This document shows positions 7,405 through 15,982 of a stretch of DNA of 64,000 bases, in pieces; positions within the stretch are counted from its first letter, which is position 1; each line of letters opens with the position of its first letter. The notes beneath the pieces were generated by a model. The model made no database searches. It saw only the letters and a program-made list of their open reading frames with translations, and was not told where the DNA came from. The position numbers and the translations under genes were made by a program. The stretch is from Bradyrhizobium hereditatis (GTDB taxonomy: Bacteria > Pseudomonadota > Alphaproteobacteria > Rhizobiales > Xanthobacteraceae), in NCBI RefSeq assembly GCF_020329435.1, contig NZ_JAGKJK010000008.1, positions 124,001 to 188,000 of the forward strand, read 5' to 3'.

Positions 7405-8478
7405 TCACCGCCGCGCCTCGATGACGATGTTGAAGGGCGTCTCGGCGGCGATCCGCACACGCCCAAATCCGGCTTCGCGCAGAACCGCCTCCAGCCGTTT
7501 CGGCCCGGCCTGTCCGCCGAGGGCGAGCCCGACCTCCTGCGCCAGCGACACCGGCGTGCAGATCATGGTGGAGCCGGCATAGTAGAGGCGGCCGACCGGA
7601 TTGAGGTTGTCCTCGAGCGTGTCGCCTGCGCGCGGCTCCACGGCCATGAATGTGCCGTCGGGCGCGAGCGCCTGCAGAATCCGGCTCGCCGCACCGACGG
7701 GGTCGCCAAGGTCATGCAGCGCATCGAAACAACAGATCAGGTCGAAGTTACCGCCAATGAAATTCTTGGCTGTCGCGACATCAAATTCCGTCCTGGCTGC
7801 CACGCCGTCGCGTTTTGCGGCGTCGCGGGCGCAGGCGATGGAATCTTCGTGGTTGTCGACCCCGAAAAATCTGGATCGCTCGAAGGCTTTCGCCATGAGA
7901 ATGGTGGAGATGCCATGGCCGCAGCCGATATCGGCGACCCGCGCGCCGCGCTCGAGCTTTTCGATCACGCCGTCCAATGCGGGAAGCCATTCCTGCACCA
8001 GATGGGCCTTGTAGCTCACGCCGAAGAAGCGCGCCATTCCGCTGAACAGGCAGTTGCATCGCCCGTGATAGCCGACGGCGCCGCCATTGCGAAATGCCTT
8101 GCTCACCTTGGGCTGGTCAACCATCACAGCCTGGCAAACCTCGAACGAGCCCAGCATGTAGACCGGGCTGTCGGGATTGCCGAACACCATGGCCTGTTCC
8201 GGATTCATGACGAAGCGCCTGGTCGTCGCGTCGTAATCCAGATAACCGGCGGCGGCGTGCGCGCTCAGCCATTCGCGCACAAGGCGCTCGACTGTTCCGG
8301 TGCGGCGCGCCAGCTCTTCCGGTGTCACCGGCCCTGACTCGGCAAGCGCACTGTACAGGCCGAGTTCGTCACCGATACGTACCAGCGGTGCAATCATGGC
8401 GGCGCCGAGATCGTCCAATATCCGTGTAACGAACCCTTCCAGCTTCTGCTCGTTCAATTCTCTAACTATCATGTTCAT
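7405..8478 (-). CDS. SAM-dependent methyltransferase, winged-helix N-terminus
   Basis: A 357-residue class I methyltransferase. Residues 1-100 form a winged-helix dimerisation region (GLYSALAESGPVTPEELARR). Residues 165-300 carry the Rossmann core with motif I VADIGCGHG, motif II FFGVDNHEDS and FDLICCFDALHDL. The architecture resembles the mycobacterial Rv2258c-like group acting on small molecules or oxygen atoms. The ATG at 8478 sits six bases behind AAGGAGG and is preferred over the upstream in-frame start. It is divergent from the AraC-type gene at 8631, which may control it. The substrate is unknown. Confidence 0.85.
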   Translation of the reverse strand: MNMIVRELNEQKLEGFVTRILDDLGAAMIAPLVRIGDELGLYSALAESGPVTPEELARRTGTVERLVREWLSAHAAAGYLDYDATTRRFVMNPEQAMVFGNPDSPVYMLGSFEVCQAVMVDQPKVSKAFRNGGAVGYHGRCNCLFSGMARFFGVSYKAHLVQEWLPALDGVIEKLERGARVADIGCGHGISTILMAKAFERSRFFGVDNHEDSIACARDAAKRDGVAARTEFDVATAKNFIGGNFDLICCFDALHDLGDPVGAASRILQALAPDGTFMAVEPRAGDTLEDNLNPVGRLYYAGSTMICTPVSLAQEVGLALGGQAGPKRLEAVLREAGFGRVRIAAETPFNIVIEARR

Positions 8479-8630
8479 TGCTGCCTCCTTTGGCGCGATG
8501 GGACATAAGTCCTCGCGAGGGTGCGGCAAATGACCAGGCTGCCGGATGGCTTGACTGAGCGTCTAAATCATTCCTATTTTTTGCCGTTCGTCCGAAACGC
8601 GTGATCGAGCGTCCGATTGGAGCTGTGATT

Positions 8631-9608
8631 ATGGGCGCGGATGCCCTGTCCGATGTGTTGCGCGCGGTACGGCTCAGCAGTGCAATGTTCTTCCATCTCG
8701 ACGTTCGCGCACCGTGGGTGGCCGCGGCGCCGGCCTCGTCCGCCTGCGCCTCGGCCGTCCTGCCCGGCGCGCAGCATGTCCTTGAGTATCACGTCGTTCT
8801 CGATGGCTGCTGCTGGGGCGGCTTGATCGACGAGCCATCGGAGCGGCTCGATGCCGGCGACATCATCGCATTTCCGCAGGGCTCAGCGCATGTGCTTTCC
8901 AGCGGGCCCGGCATGCAGGCGGTCCCTGACTTGAGCTATTACCGTCAGCCGACCACGGATCAACTCCCCCATCGGATCAGCCTCGGTGACAACGGTCCTG
9001 CCGACGCGCGCATCCTGTGCGGATTTCTCGGCTGCGATGCGCGCCCCTTTAATCCGCTCCTGGAGGCGCTGCCTGCGGTCCTGCATCTGCGAGGAAGCGA
9101 CTATCGCGACCGTACGAGCCTTGCATTTCTTATCAATGCCGCACGGACCGAAGCTGAAGGACGCCGGGCGGGCGGAGAGGGCGTCCTTGCGCGCCTCGGC
9201 GAACTGCTCTTTGTCGAGGCGATCCGCTGCCATATCGAAGCGCTCGGTCCCGAACAGACCGGCTGGCTTGCGGGCCTCGGCGATCGACATGTCGGTCAGG
9301 CGTTGAACCTGCTGCATGGCGCCCCTGCGGCAGACTGGACGCTGGATGAGCTTGCAAAGTCAGTGGGCCTGTCGCGCTCGACGCTCGCGCAGCGCTTCAC
9401 CCATCTCATCGGACAGCCGCCGATGCAGTATCTGACGCGCTGGCGCATGCAGCTTGCGGCGGGCCTACTCGCTTCCGGGCGCGACCCGATTGCCCGTGTC
9501 GCAGAGGCGGTGGGCTACGATTCCGAGGCCGCCTTCAATCGTGCGTTTCGGAGGACGGTTGGAACGCCACCGGCCGCCTGGCGGCAGGCGCATATGGTGT
9601 CGGAGTAA
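8631..9608 (+). CDS. AraC-family transcriptional regulator with cupin domain
   Basis: A 325-residue regulator. The N-terminal half is a cupin-type ligand domain (ARC-6 like; HVVLDGCCWGG, LDAGDIIAFPQGSAHVL). The C-terminal 100 residues hold the double helix-turn-helix (WTLDELAKSVGLSRSTLAQRF, then PIARVAEAVGYDSEAAFNRAF) ending in the usual GTPPAAWR. The ATG at 8631 has GGAG eight bases upstream; a start at 8601 is possible. AraC proteins normally activate. The divergent methyltransferase, 152 bases away, is the natural target. No local transporter hints at the ligand. Confidence 0.88.
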   Translation: MGADALSDVLRAVRLSSAMFFHLDVRAPWVAAAPASSACASAVLPGAQHVLEYHVVLDGCCWGGLIDEPSERLDAGDIIAFPQGSAHVLSSGPGMQAVPDLSYYRQPTTDQLPHRISLGDNGPADARILCGFLGCDARPFNPLLEALPAVLHLRGSDYRDRTSLAFLINAARTEAEGRRAGGEGVLARLGELLFVEAIRCHIEALGPEQTGWLAGLGDRHVGQALNLLHGAPAADWTLDELAKSVGLSRSTLAQRFTHLIGQPPMQYLTRWRMQLAAGLLASGRDPIARVAEAVGYDSEAAFNRAFRRTVGTPPAAWRQAHMVSE

Positions 9609-9933
9609 AGCACCCTGCGGCGTGCGTGCCTTAAATTCAAACGAATCACGGCCGCAGGGTTGAACGGCCACATTTGGGAGAAATTGTCGCAACACGCGGC
9701 GGTTCCCGATACCCCCATCTCATTTAGTCGCCTGAATTATTGCATTATTTGTCGATGCTGGCAGCGCATTCGGGCGGGCTGTACAATGAGCCGCCGGCGC
9801 TTTGACTTGAACAGGATTCCCAAGTTTAAGTACCGTTGTGTCTCCAACGGGAGTTGGGGCATCGAAGCAGGTTTGCCGGATCTGGTTTGATCCGGCTAGC
9901 CGCGTTTGCCGACAGCAGAAGGATAAGCACCGC
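9609..9933. other. Intergenic region with a wide inverted repeat
   Basis: ACCCTGCGGC (9612-9621) and GCCGCAGGGT (9651-9660) are perfect inverted arms around a 29-base loop just after the AraC-type stop. There is no T-run, so termination is uncertain. No gene is visible in the rest, and AAGGA at 9919 serves the next start. Confidence 0.45.
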
Positions 9934-10446
9934 ATGGGTTCATATTTTCGGCGGCAGCTTGCGGATTACGTTGAATACCATCGGGACCCCTGGAATTGCG
10001 CGATGCATGTCTTCGGCATCGTTTTCTTGTTCCTGGCCGCTATTCTTCCGCTCAGCCTGTGGTCCATCACCGTGTTCGGTTTCCAGACCAGCGCTGCGAC
10101 GATCGCTGTCATACCGGTGCTCATCTACTGGTTCCTGCTCGACTATGCGCTTGGCGCTGCCATCCTTGGGGCTGCCATCGTGTTGCTGTCAGCCGCTGCC
10201 GCGATCGTCAGTTACATGACGACCGCCGGTATGTGGTCGCTGACGGCTATCCTGATTGTCGTTGGCATCGCATCGCAGATTATTGGGCACCGCGTGTTCG
10301 AAGGACGGCAGCCGGCGCTGGTCGACAATCCGGCTCACCTGCTGCTTGGACCAATGTTTGTCATGGCGAAGTTGTTTATCGCGCTCGGCTTTCGGCGCGA
10401 TCTCGCCATCATCATCCAAGGGCATCCGCAAGTCGCTGCATCTTAA
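9934..10446 (+). CDS. DUF962/Mpo1-like membrane protein
   Basis: A 170-residue integral membrane protein of the DUF962 family, whose yeast member Mpo1 is an Fe2+-dependent dioxygenase that shortens 2-hydroxy fatty acids by one carbon. The conserved ligand pattern is visible: YHRDPWNCAMHVFG near residue 14 and IIGHRVFEGRQPALV near 113, flanking four hydrophobic segments. The ATG at 9934 follows AAGGA and begins MGSYFRRQLADYV, typical of the family. An in-frame extension to 9838 lacks similarity. It probably forms an operon with the epimerase (33 bases later) and the ICMT-like gene, suggesting a lipid-related role. Confidence 0.85.
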   Translation: MGSYFRRQLADYVEYHRDPWNCAMHVFGIVFLFLAAILPLSLWSITVFGFQTSAATIAVIPVLIYWFLLDYALGAAILGAAIVLLSAAAAIVSYMTTAGMWSLTAILIVVGIASQIIGHRVFEGRQPALVDNPAHLLLGPMFVMAKLFIALGFRRDLAIIIQGHPQVAAS

Positions 10447-10479
10447 TCTCGAATAGTTCAGCTTGAAGTGCACCCATAG

Positions 10480-11529
10480 ATGACACGCGTACTGGTTACA
10501 GGCGGCAGTGGGTTCATCGGAAAGCACCTCGTCGCTGCGCTAATCGCGCAAGGCCGGCAGGTGAGGGTGCTCGACCTTCAGCCACCGCCTCGCACCTTGC
10601 CGCAGATTGAGTATGTTGGCGGATCGGTGCTTGATCGTGACCTGGTAGGCCGGGCGATGGACGAGGTCGACGAGGTCTACCACCTGGCCGGCTTGCCAGG
10701 CATGTGGTTGCCGCGAAAAGCCGATTTTCACACCGTCAATTGCGGTGGCACCGAGATTGTGATTGAGACGGCACGCAAGCGCGGCATCAAGCGCTTCCTG
10801 CACTGCTCGACGGAATCGATTCTGTTCCGCGCCTCACCATCGATGGTTCCGGTCGCCGATGATGCCTTGCTGCCGGACGACATGCCCGGCCCATATACGC
10901 GCTCGAAAATGCTGGCCGATCGGGTTGCTATGCAGGCGGCCGCATCCGGATATCCGGTTGTTATCGGCTGTCCCACCATGCCCGTCGGGCCTTACGATCA
11001 CAACGTGACCCCGCCGACGGCGATGCTCAGGTATTTTCTCGGCCAACGCCTGCATTTGCATCTTGATTTTGTCGTGAACCTCGTCGACGTGCGCGACGCC
11101 GCCGAAGGGCTGATCCTTGCCATGGAACGCGGACGCGCCGGACATCGCTACGTTCTCGGCGGCGAAAGCATCCCGCTAACGCGGGTTCTCGAAATCATGG
11201 CTGAAATCAGCGGCCGTCGCGTCTGGCGCATTCAAGTGAATGGCAAGGTCGCCGAGATAGTCACGGCAACGCTGGAATTCATCGCCGATTACGTGACGCG
11301 CCGGCCTCCGTCCGGTACGGCGGAAGGCGTTCGGATCGCATTGCGAGCGGGGGCCTTGTCAATCGAGAAAGCGCAACGCGAGCTGGGCTATGCGCCAGGC
11401 CCGGTCGAGCCTGTGTTGCGGGAAACCATTGCGCATCTGCTTGATGCCGGCCACAATCAACCTGAATGGGGCTCAACGCCGAGTACGCGCCCTCGACCGT
11501 TTCACGTCGAGCGCCGGGTTGGCGGTTGA
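10480..11529 (+). CDS. NAD-dependent epimerase/dehydratase (extended SDR)
   Basis: A 349-residue extended short-chain dehydrogenase. The cofactor motif VTGGSGFIG (6-14) opens the Rossmann fold. The catalytic Y-x3-K is PYTRSK (about 143-147), with the serine in HCSTES. The C-terminal region has NLVDVRDAAEG and HRYVLGGES. Similarity is to the HpnA-like/3-beta-HSD/dihydroflavonol-reductase group rather than sugar-nucleotide epimerases. It lies between two lipid-related membrane proteins (DUF962 and ICMT-like), so a lipid or terpenoid substrate is a reasonable guess. The last 30 residues (PEWGSTPSTRPRPFHVERR) are an unconserved tail. Confidence 0.83.
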   Translation: MTRVLVTGGSGFIGKHLVAALIAQGRQVRVLDLQPPPRTLPQIEYVGGSVLDRDLVGRAMDEVDEVYHLAGLPGMWLPRKADFHTVNCGGTEIVIETARKRGIKRFLHCSTESILFRASPSMVPVADDALLPDDMPGPYTRSKMLADRVAMQAAASGYPVVIGCPTMPVGPYDHNVTPPTAMLRYFLGQRLHLHLDFVVNLVDVRDAAEGLILAMERGRAGHRYVLGGESIPLTRVLEIMAEISGRRVWRIQVNGKVAEIVTATLEFIADYVTRRPPSGTAEGVRIALRAGALSIEKAQRELGYAPGPVEPVLRETIAHLLDAGHNQPEWGSTPSTRPRPFHVERRVGG

Positions 11530-11557
11530 TCCAATCGCTTAAAATACGGTCCGCGAC

Positions 11558-12184
11558 ATGCTGAACGATCCCAGTCAATGGTTGGCTTTCGTCTTGAGTG
11601 GCTGGACCACTACGTGGCCCACCCAGTTGCTCGCCATCATCTGGATTTTGTGGGTCATGAGTTGGGTCGTCGCATCGTTCTGGTCCGGGCAAACCAAGAA
11701 ACACGTGATGACCTGGGAGTCGCTCAAGTACCGCTTCCCGATTCTCCTAGGGGCCATTCTGTTTTTGCCATTGACTGGCAAGATCATCGGGGAGAAGCCG
11801 CTCTGGCAGTTTGGCAACCCCGGCATCTACGCGCTGGCGTGTCTTGTCCTTGCGGGGATCTCGTTCACATGGTGGGGGAGAATTCATCTCGGACGTTTCT
11901 GGTCAAACGCGATCACGCACAAGGAAGGCCATCAGGTCATTGACACCGGCCCCTATGGTCTTGTGCGCCACCCGATCTATACCGGGCTTATCGCGGGAAT
12001 GCTGGTGACGGGTATCGCTGTCGGAACCGTGACGGCGATGCTGGGCGCCGTGCTGATCTCGCTCGGGATGGGGTTGAAGGCACGTATGGAGGAAGGCTTC
12101 CTCACGGCTGAACTTGGTGAGGATGCCTATGGCTCGTATTGCCGTCGCGTTCCGATGCTGATTCCGTTCCTGCCGCGCACCTGA
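11558..12184 (+). CDS. ICMT/PEMT-like membrane methyltransferase
   Basis: A 208-residue polytopic membrane protein with about five hydrophobic helices. The C-terminal half contains the isoprenylcysteine carboxyl methyltransferase signature DTGPYGLVRHPIYTGL (about 129-144), where RHP binds S-adenosylmethionine, and the later acidic ARMEEGFL helix. Bacterial members methylate lipids or polyketides and are often annotated only as isoprenylcysteine methyltransferase family. It starts 28 bases after the epimerase stop and ends 12 bases from the convergent hydrolase. The actual substrate is not predictable. Confidence 0.85.
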   Translation: MLNDPSQWLAFVLSGWTTTWPTQLLAIIWILWVMSWVVASFWSGQTKKHVMTWESLKYRFPILLGAILFLPLTGKIIGEKPLWQFGNPGIYALACLVLAGISFTWWGRIHLGRFWSNAITHKEGHQVIDTGPYGLVRHPIYTGLIAGMLVTGIAVGTVTAMLGAVLISLGMGLKARMEEGFLTAELGEDAYGSYCRRVPMLIPFLPRT

Positions 12185-12196
12185 CGCCGCTGCAAG

Positions 12197-13135
12197 CTAC
12201 CGTTTCGGCCGCGACGCCACGGATGTCGCGACAGGTGGCGGTGGAGTAAGACGGCGCGGAACCAGAACGCGCTGGCCTTGTGGCAGCGGCGCACTCTCTG
12301 AAACCTGATTGGCTTGGGTGAGTGACCACAGCGGTACATGGTTGAGAGCAGCAAGCCGCTGTAAGGTATCGCCCGAACGGGCAGATTGCTGCGTGCCGCT
12401 ATCCCACAGCTCAATCGGGGCATCGGGAGGAACCACGTAACGGAGCGGCACCGCCTCTCCCTTGGCCGGCGTCGCCGCGAGTTGCGCAATTGCGGTTACC
12501 AATTGCTCGTGGATGGAATCCTGCTTGTCGATGTTGATGTGGGTGACTTCCTCGTGCTGCTTCAAATCGAAGCTGGCGTAGTGACCCTGGTAACCTCGCT
12601 CCGCCACCACATCGCCGCCGCCCAATATGCTGTCGGACAAGAAAATATTTATGAAACGCTCGACGTTCAGCGGCACTTTCGGGCTTGCCTGAGCCGGATC
12701 AATGGTGACCACCAGGCTGACCGGGATGTTTTCGGACTTCAGGATCCCGGCGAACGTCAATGCGCAAAGTCCGCCCATCGAATGACCGATCAGGGCGATC
12801 GGAGCGGGATTGTCCCGGAAATCACGAATGGCCTGATCCGCGATCAGCCGGCAAATGGTGAATTCGTAGACGTCGGCCCGGATGCCGGCTTCCTGGAGGC
12901 GCTTGGTCAGGCGGTCCATCCCGCGCGAAAAGATCGGGCCGAGCGCGCCCCGGAACAGGTAGACGCGCGCCTGTGGCTGGGTTGTGGCTGGCGGAGCGTC
13001 GGGAGCGATTGTAGCGGTGGCGTTGGTCGTGCGTGCGACCGGGCCGGCGAGTGCCAGATTGCAAACTGCAGAGAATATGCAGAAGGAAAGGGCCGCACGG
13101 ATCACCACGGCCGCAACCTGCGTCGGACTGCTCAT
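12197..13135 (-). CDS. Secreted alpha/beta hydrolase with C-terminal LysM-like region
   Basis: A 312-residue exported protein. The ATG at 13135 follows GGAG and gives a signal peptide (AALSFCIFSAVCNLALA). The hydrolase core begins ARVYLFRGALG and carries the nucleophile elbow IGHSMGGL, an acid in VTIDPAQ and a possible catalytic histidine in VTHINIDKQ. Residues about 250-295 (RSGDTLQRLAALNHVP, LPQGQRVLVPRR) resemble a LysM module that would bind peptidoglycan or glycan chains. It is paralogous to the gene at 14631-15392, which has the same core but no LysM-like part. A cell-wall-bound esterase or lipase is the best guess. Confidence 0.75.
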   Translation of the reverse strand: MSSPTQVAAVVIRAALSFCIFSAVCNLALAGPVARTTNATATIAPDAPPATTQPQARVYLFRGALGPIFSRGMDRLTKRLQEAGIRADVYEFTICRLIADQAIRDFRDNPAPIALIGHSMGGLCALTFAGILKSENIPVSLVVTIDPAQASPKVPLNVERFINIFLSDSILGGGDVVAERGYQGHYASFDLKQHEEVTHINIDKQDSIHEQLVTAIAQLAATPAKGEAVPLRYVVPPDAPIELWDSGTQQSARSGDTLQRLAALNHVPLWSLTQANQVSESAPLPQGQRVLVPRRLTPPPPVATSVASRPKR

Positions 13136-13360
13136 GCGCGCTCCATCAGCGATTTTAGGCACACCCCAACGCCGCCCAGCGCTTCGTGCGTGATCTATCG
13201 CCGAGGAATTGGCAAATTTGCGGCACTCGTCGCTTGGCGGCCGCCCAGCCCGGCCGCGAGAGCTTCGAGCTTAGAGAAATTTCCCAGGGGCACCTCGCGG
13301 TGGCTGGCGGTGGAGGGGCCCCCGTGGCCGTTCTTGGCCGCTAATCAGGGCTACTTTCGA

Positions 13361-14407
13361 CTAGCGGAGGGCGAGCGGTCGCAGCGCCGTGCCGGCCACA
13401 GTGCCGCGGATGGCATTTGTGGTCAGGATATAGGCGAACTCGTAGACACGATCGGCGGCGAGCCGCTCGAGGTTATTGAACTCCAGGATGTGAACGCCCT
13501 GCTGGACGAGCAGATAGACGTGGACCGGGTTGAAGCTGCCGCCAACGGCCTGAGAGTCGGCCGGCTTCGGCGGCACATATTCGAGCCCGGACGTATCCGA
13601 ACCAAGCATAAGCGCGCCCTTCTCCTCGACGAGCCACTTCGCGGCTGTCAGGCCGATGCCTGCCGAGTCGTGCTGGCCGATCTTGGCGTGGTCGCGCCCG
13701 TTCTCGCCCCAGTAGCGCGCGGTTCCCGTGCGCAGCAGCACGACGGTGCCCGGGGTGACGTCAACGTTCTGCGCCCGCAAAGCGCCCTCGATATCAGCGA
13801 CAGTGATCTCATAGGAAGATGGAAGGGCCTCCACGTTCTTGAAGCCAGCAACGTCGACCAAGACGCCCCGCGCGATGATCGGCGGGATCGTCGTCACGTC
13901 GGCCTTGCGAATGCCGAAGTCGCCGCCCCACTCGTCGGACGTGAAACCGTTGTAAAACTCGTTCTTCGGTCCGTGCGTGATGTGGCCGAGTCCATCAATC
14001 TGGGTCGCCACGTTGTCGTTCATGAAGATCGCGTTGCTGTGCCAGGCGGTGATGCCTGTATTGCCGCCCTCCGGCGTGGTGAACGACAGATCCTTCTGGC
14101 TCCTTACGCCCGCGGGCGACCGGAAGCTGATGATTTCGCCCGGGCTGTGGCCGGGCCATTTGTATGAATAGCGGTCGTACGGAAGTCCGAGATCGTAGAC
14201 CTTACCCTGTGTGACGAGCTTCAAGGCGGCCAAACGTGATGCATCGGTCATCTCGTTGAGGTTTCCGACCTCGTCCTGAGGCCCCCAGACCCAGCCCCAC
14301 CCTTTTCCTTTTGTCCACTTCTTCATGCCGCCGTCCTGCGCATAGCCGGCGCCGGCTGCGAGTGCGAGAACGATCACGGCGAGCAGGAATCGCGAAACTA
14401 CCTTCAT
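13361..14407 (-). CDS. Secreted cyclase-family (kynurenine formamidase-like) hydrolase
   Basis: A 348-residue periplasmic protein of the cyclase family (PF04199), metal-dependent hydrolases related to kynurenine formamidase and isatin hydrolase. The ATG at 14407 lies behind GGGAGGATTCC and starts a signal peptide (FLLAVIVLALAAGAGYAQ). Metal-site landmarks are NDNVATQIDGLGH (the H/T-x-x-D-x-x-x-H part) and the later GLEYVPPKPAD and NPVHVYLLVQQGV stretches. The mature protein starts tryptophan-rich (KGWGWVWGPQDEVGNLNEM), as in many proteobacterial members. It sits between two paralogous secreted hydrolases. The substrate is unknown. Confidence 0.85.
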   Translation of the reverse strand: MKVVSRFLLAVIVLALAAGAGYAQDGGMKKWTKGKGWGWVWGPQDEVGNLNEMTDASRLAALKLVTQGKVYDLGLPYDRYSYKWPGHSPGEIISFRSPAGVRSQKDLSFTTPEGGNTGITAWHSNAIFMNDNVATQIDGLGHITHGPKNEFYNGFTSDEWGGDFGIRKADVTTIPPIIARGVLVDVAGFKNVEALPSSYEITVADIEGALRAQNVDVTPGTVVLLRTGTARYWGENGRDHAKIGQHDSAGIGLTAAKWLVEEKGALMLGSDTSGLEYVPPKPADSQAVGGSFNPVHVYLLVQQGVHILEFNNLERLAADRVYEFAYILTTNAIRGTVAGTALRPLALR

Positions 14408-14630
14408 GGAATCCTCCCGGGAACGACATGGATAGCTCAGCTTGGGCAGTCTAGGCCTGAGGTGATCGTGCGATCAACGAGATTGTCGGTCAGCCGCCGT
14501 AACGCCACGCGGAGACACGAACGTCAGCTCATGGCCCAACTCGGGCCTCTGGTGAGGTGCGCAATCAGGGCTGCGGACGACTACGTACGCGCCCTTATCT
14601 GCAGCGCGAGCTTTATGGGTACAGGGCCCG

Positions 14631-15392
14631 CTAACGTACCGCTGCGGCGCTAGCGGTGCCTGGTCTCGCCGCGCTTGCCGCTCCAGCGGCTCCAGCCTGC
14701 CGCGGTTTCTCTGCCCTCGAAGCTGGTGCGGATCGGCCGAAGACGACAGCGTCAATCTCGCTTATCACCTTCCGCTGTATGATTTGGTTCTTTTCGATGG
14801 ACATGTGCCCAACGCCAGGCACGTCCTGCACATTCACATTCTCGAGCTTGCCCTGGAATTGGCCGGTCTTCATGACCGGCGTGCCGGCGCCGTTGGCAAT
14901 GTAGAAGTTTATGTAGCGTCCCACGCGTCCCGAGAGGCTGGTGCGAAACACCGAATCCAGGCCGATTGCGAGCTTCACGGGAGCGCCAAGCTGATCCAGC
15001 TTGGCGACCATGTCAGGCAGCGCGGTGGCTCCCGAGGAATGCCCGACCAGAATGATCGTCTTGATCCTGCCGCTCTTGTATCCGGCGGCGGCTTCGTCGG
15101 CGAGCGACGACCAAGAGGCGAAGTTCGCGACAGTGACCGGAATGCCCTGCGCCCGCAGCTGTGCCGCAATGTCATCGAGCCCGAGCGAAAAGATATTGAG
15201 CACGCCGCGGAGCAGATAGACGTGGGCAGTCGAGGCCGCCGACGCTGAGTTCGGCACTGCCAGCGCGGAACTTGCGCCGATCGGCAGGAGCAGCAAGACG
15301 GCGATCGCTATCGCGTGCACTCGCCGCCACGATGCTCGGCGGGAAAAGGATGACCAGCCGACAGATCCGATGTTGCCGCGATAGGGCTTCAT
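14631..15392 (-). CDS. Secreted alpha/beta hydrolase, paralogue of 12197 gene
   Basis: A 253-residue exported protein with GAGGAG before its ATG and a signal segment (AIAIAVLLLLPIGASSALA). The core starts AHVYLLRGVLNIFSLGLDD, matching the gene at 12197 (ARVYLFRGALG). The elbow is VGHSSGATA, the acid is in GLDSVF and a histidine sits in GVGHMSI. The C-terminus is an alanine-rich low-complexity tail (GAAGAASAARPGTASAAA) in place of the LysM-like region of the paralogue. The pair probably arose by duplication around the cyclase gene. Function is unproven beyond the hydrolase fold. Confidence 0.72.
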   Translation of the reverse strand: MKPYRGNIGSVGWSSFSRRASWRRVHAIAIAVLLLLPIGASSALAVPNSASAASTAHVYLLRGVLNIFSLGLDDIAAQLRAQGIPVTVANFASWSSLADEAAAGYKSGRIKTIILVGHSSGATALPDMVAKLDQLGAPVKLAIGLDSVFRTSLSGRVGRYINFYIANGAGTPVMKTGQFQGKLENVNVQDVPGVGHMSIEKNQIIQRKVISEIDAVVFGRSAPASRAEKPRQAGAAGAASAARPGTASAAAVR

Positions 15393-15982
15393 TGCGCTCC
15401 TCGAAGGACTGCAAAGTGTTTCGCGGGGCGACCGTAGCGCCCGCGCGCTCGGAACTGCAATAAACGTGGCGTGAGCAGCCGCAGTTTACCAACGCGACGT
15501 GGCTCCGCCGCAACACTATGTTCCGCCGCCACGATGACCGCGGCCGGGAGCTGTTTAGCGTGGCTGGTCTACCGCTATATCGGTCTCTTATAGCCGGGAG
15601 GCATCGACGGCTTCCGCCTGTGGTGTGGCGTTTCCGGACGCGACCTTCGAATCTTTCGAAACAACCTATGAGTTAACTCACAGTCGCCGAACGTAAGATG
15701 CGCTAGGCTGTCAACAGACGACCAGCAAGTCTGGGGAGACCGAGGCCATAAGGTACCGTCGCCGGGTCAGCGGCTCAATCTGGCAGTTCTGACCGAACTG
15801 CAAATCCGATAGCGACACGCCGAAGGTCCCTGACGTGAATGGCTACTAGTTCAGGCCAGGTCGCAGCAATCCAAAAACGAGCAACGCGTGCCTGACTCCG
15901 GTCCGGGACATTCTCGCAATTGAGCAATTGGCTGATGTGCCGACGGGATGCTGGCCGATGGTTTGAGAAACGGGAGGACCAA
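15393..15982. other. Long intergenic region between divergent genes
   Basis: No gene is seen. The stretch should carry promoters for the divergent hydrolase (15392) and esterase (15983). There is no clear promoter or repeat. GGGAGG at 15972-15977 is the ribosome site of the esterase. Confidence 0.5.

Noticed and set aside
12386..14167. 593-codon plus-strand frame antisense to the hydrolase and cyclase genes
   Set aside because: No domain or ribosome site; the minus-strand genes carry signal peptides and family motifs.
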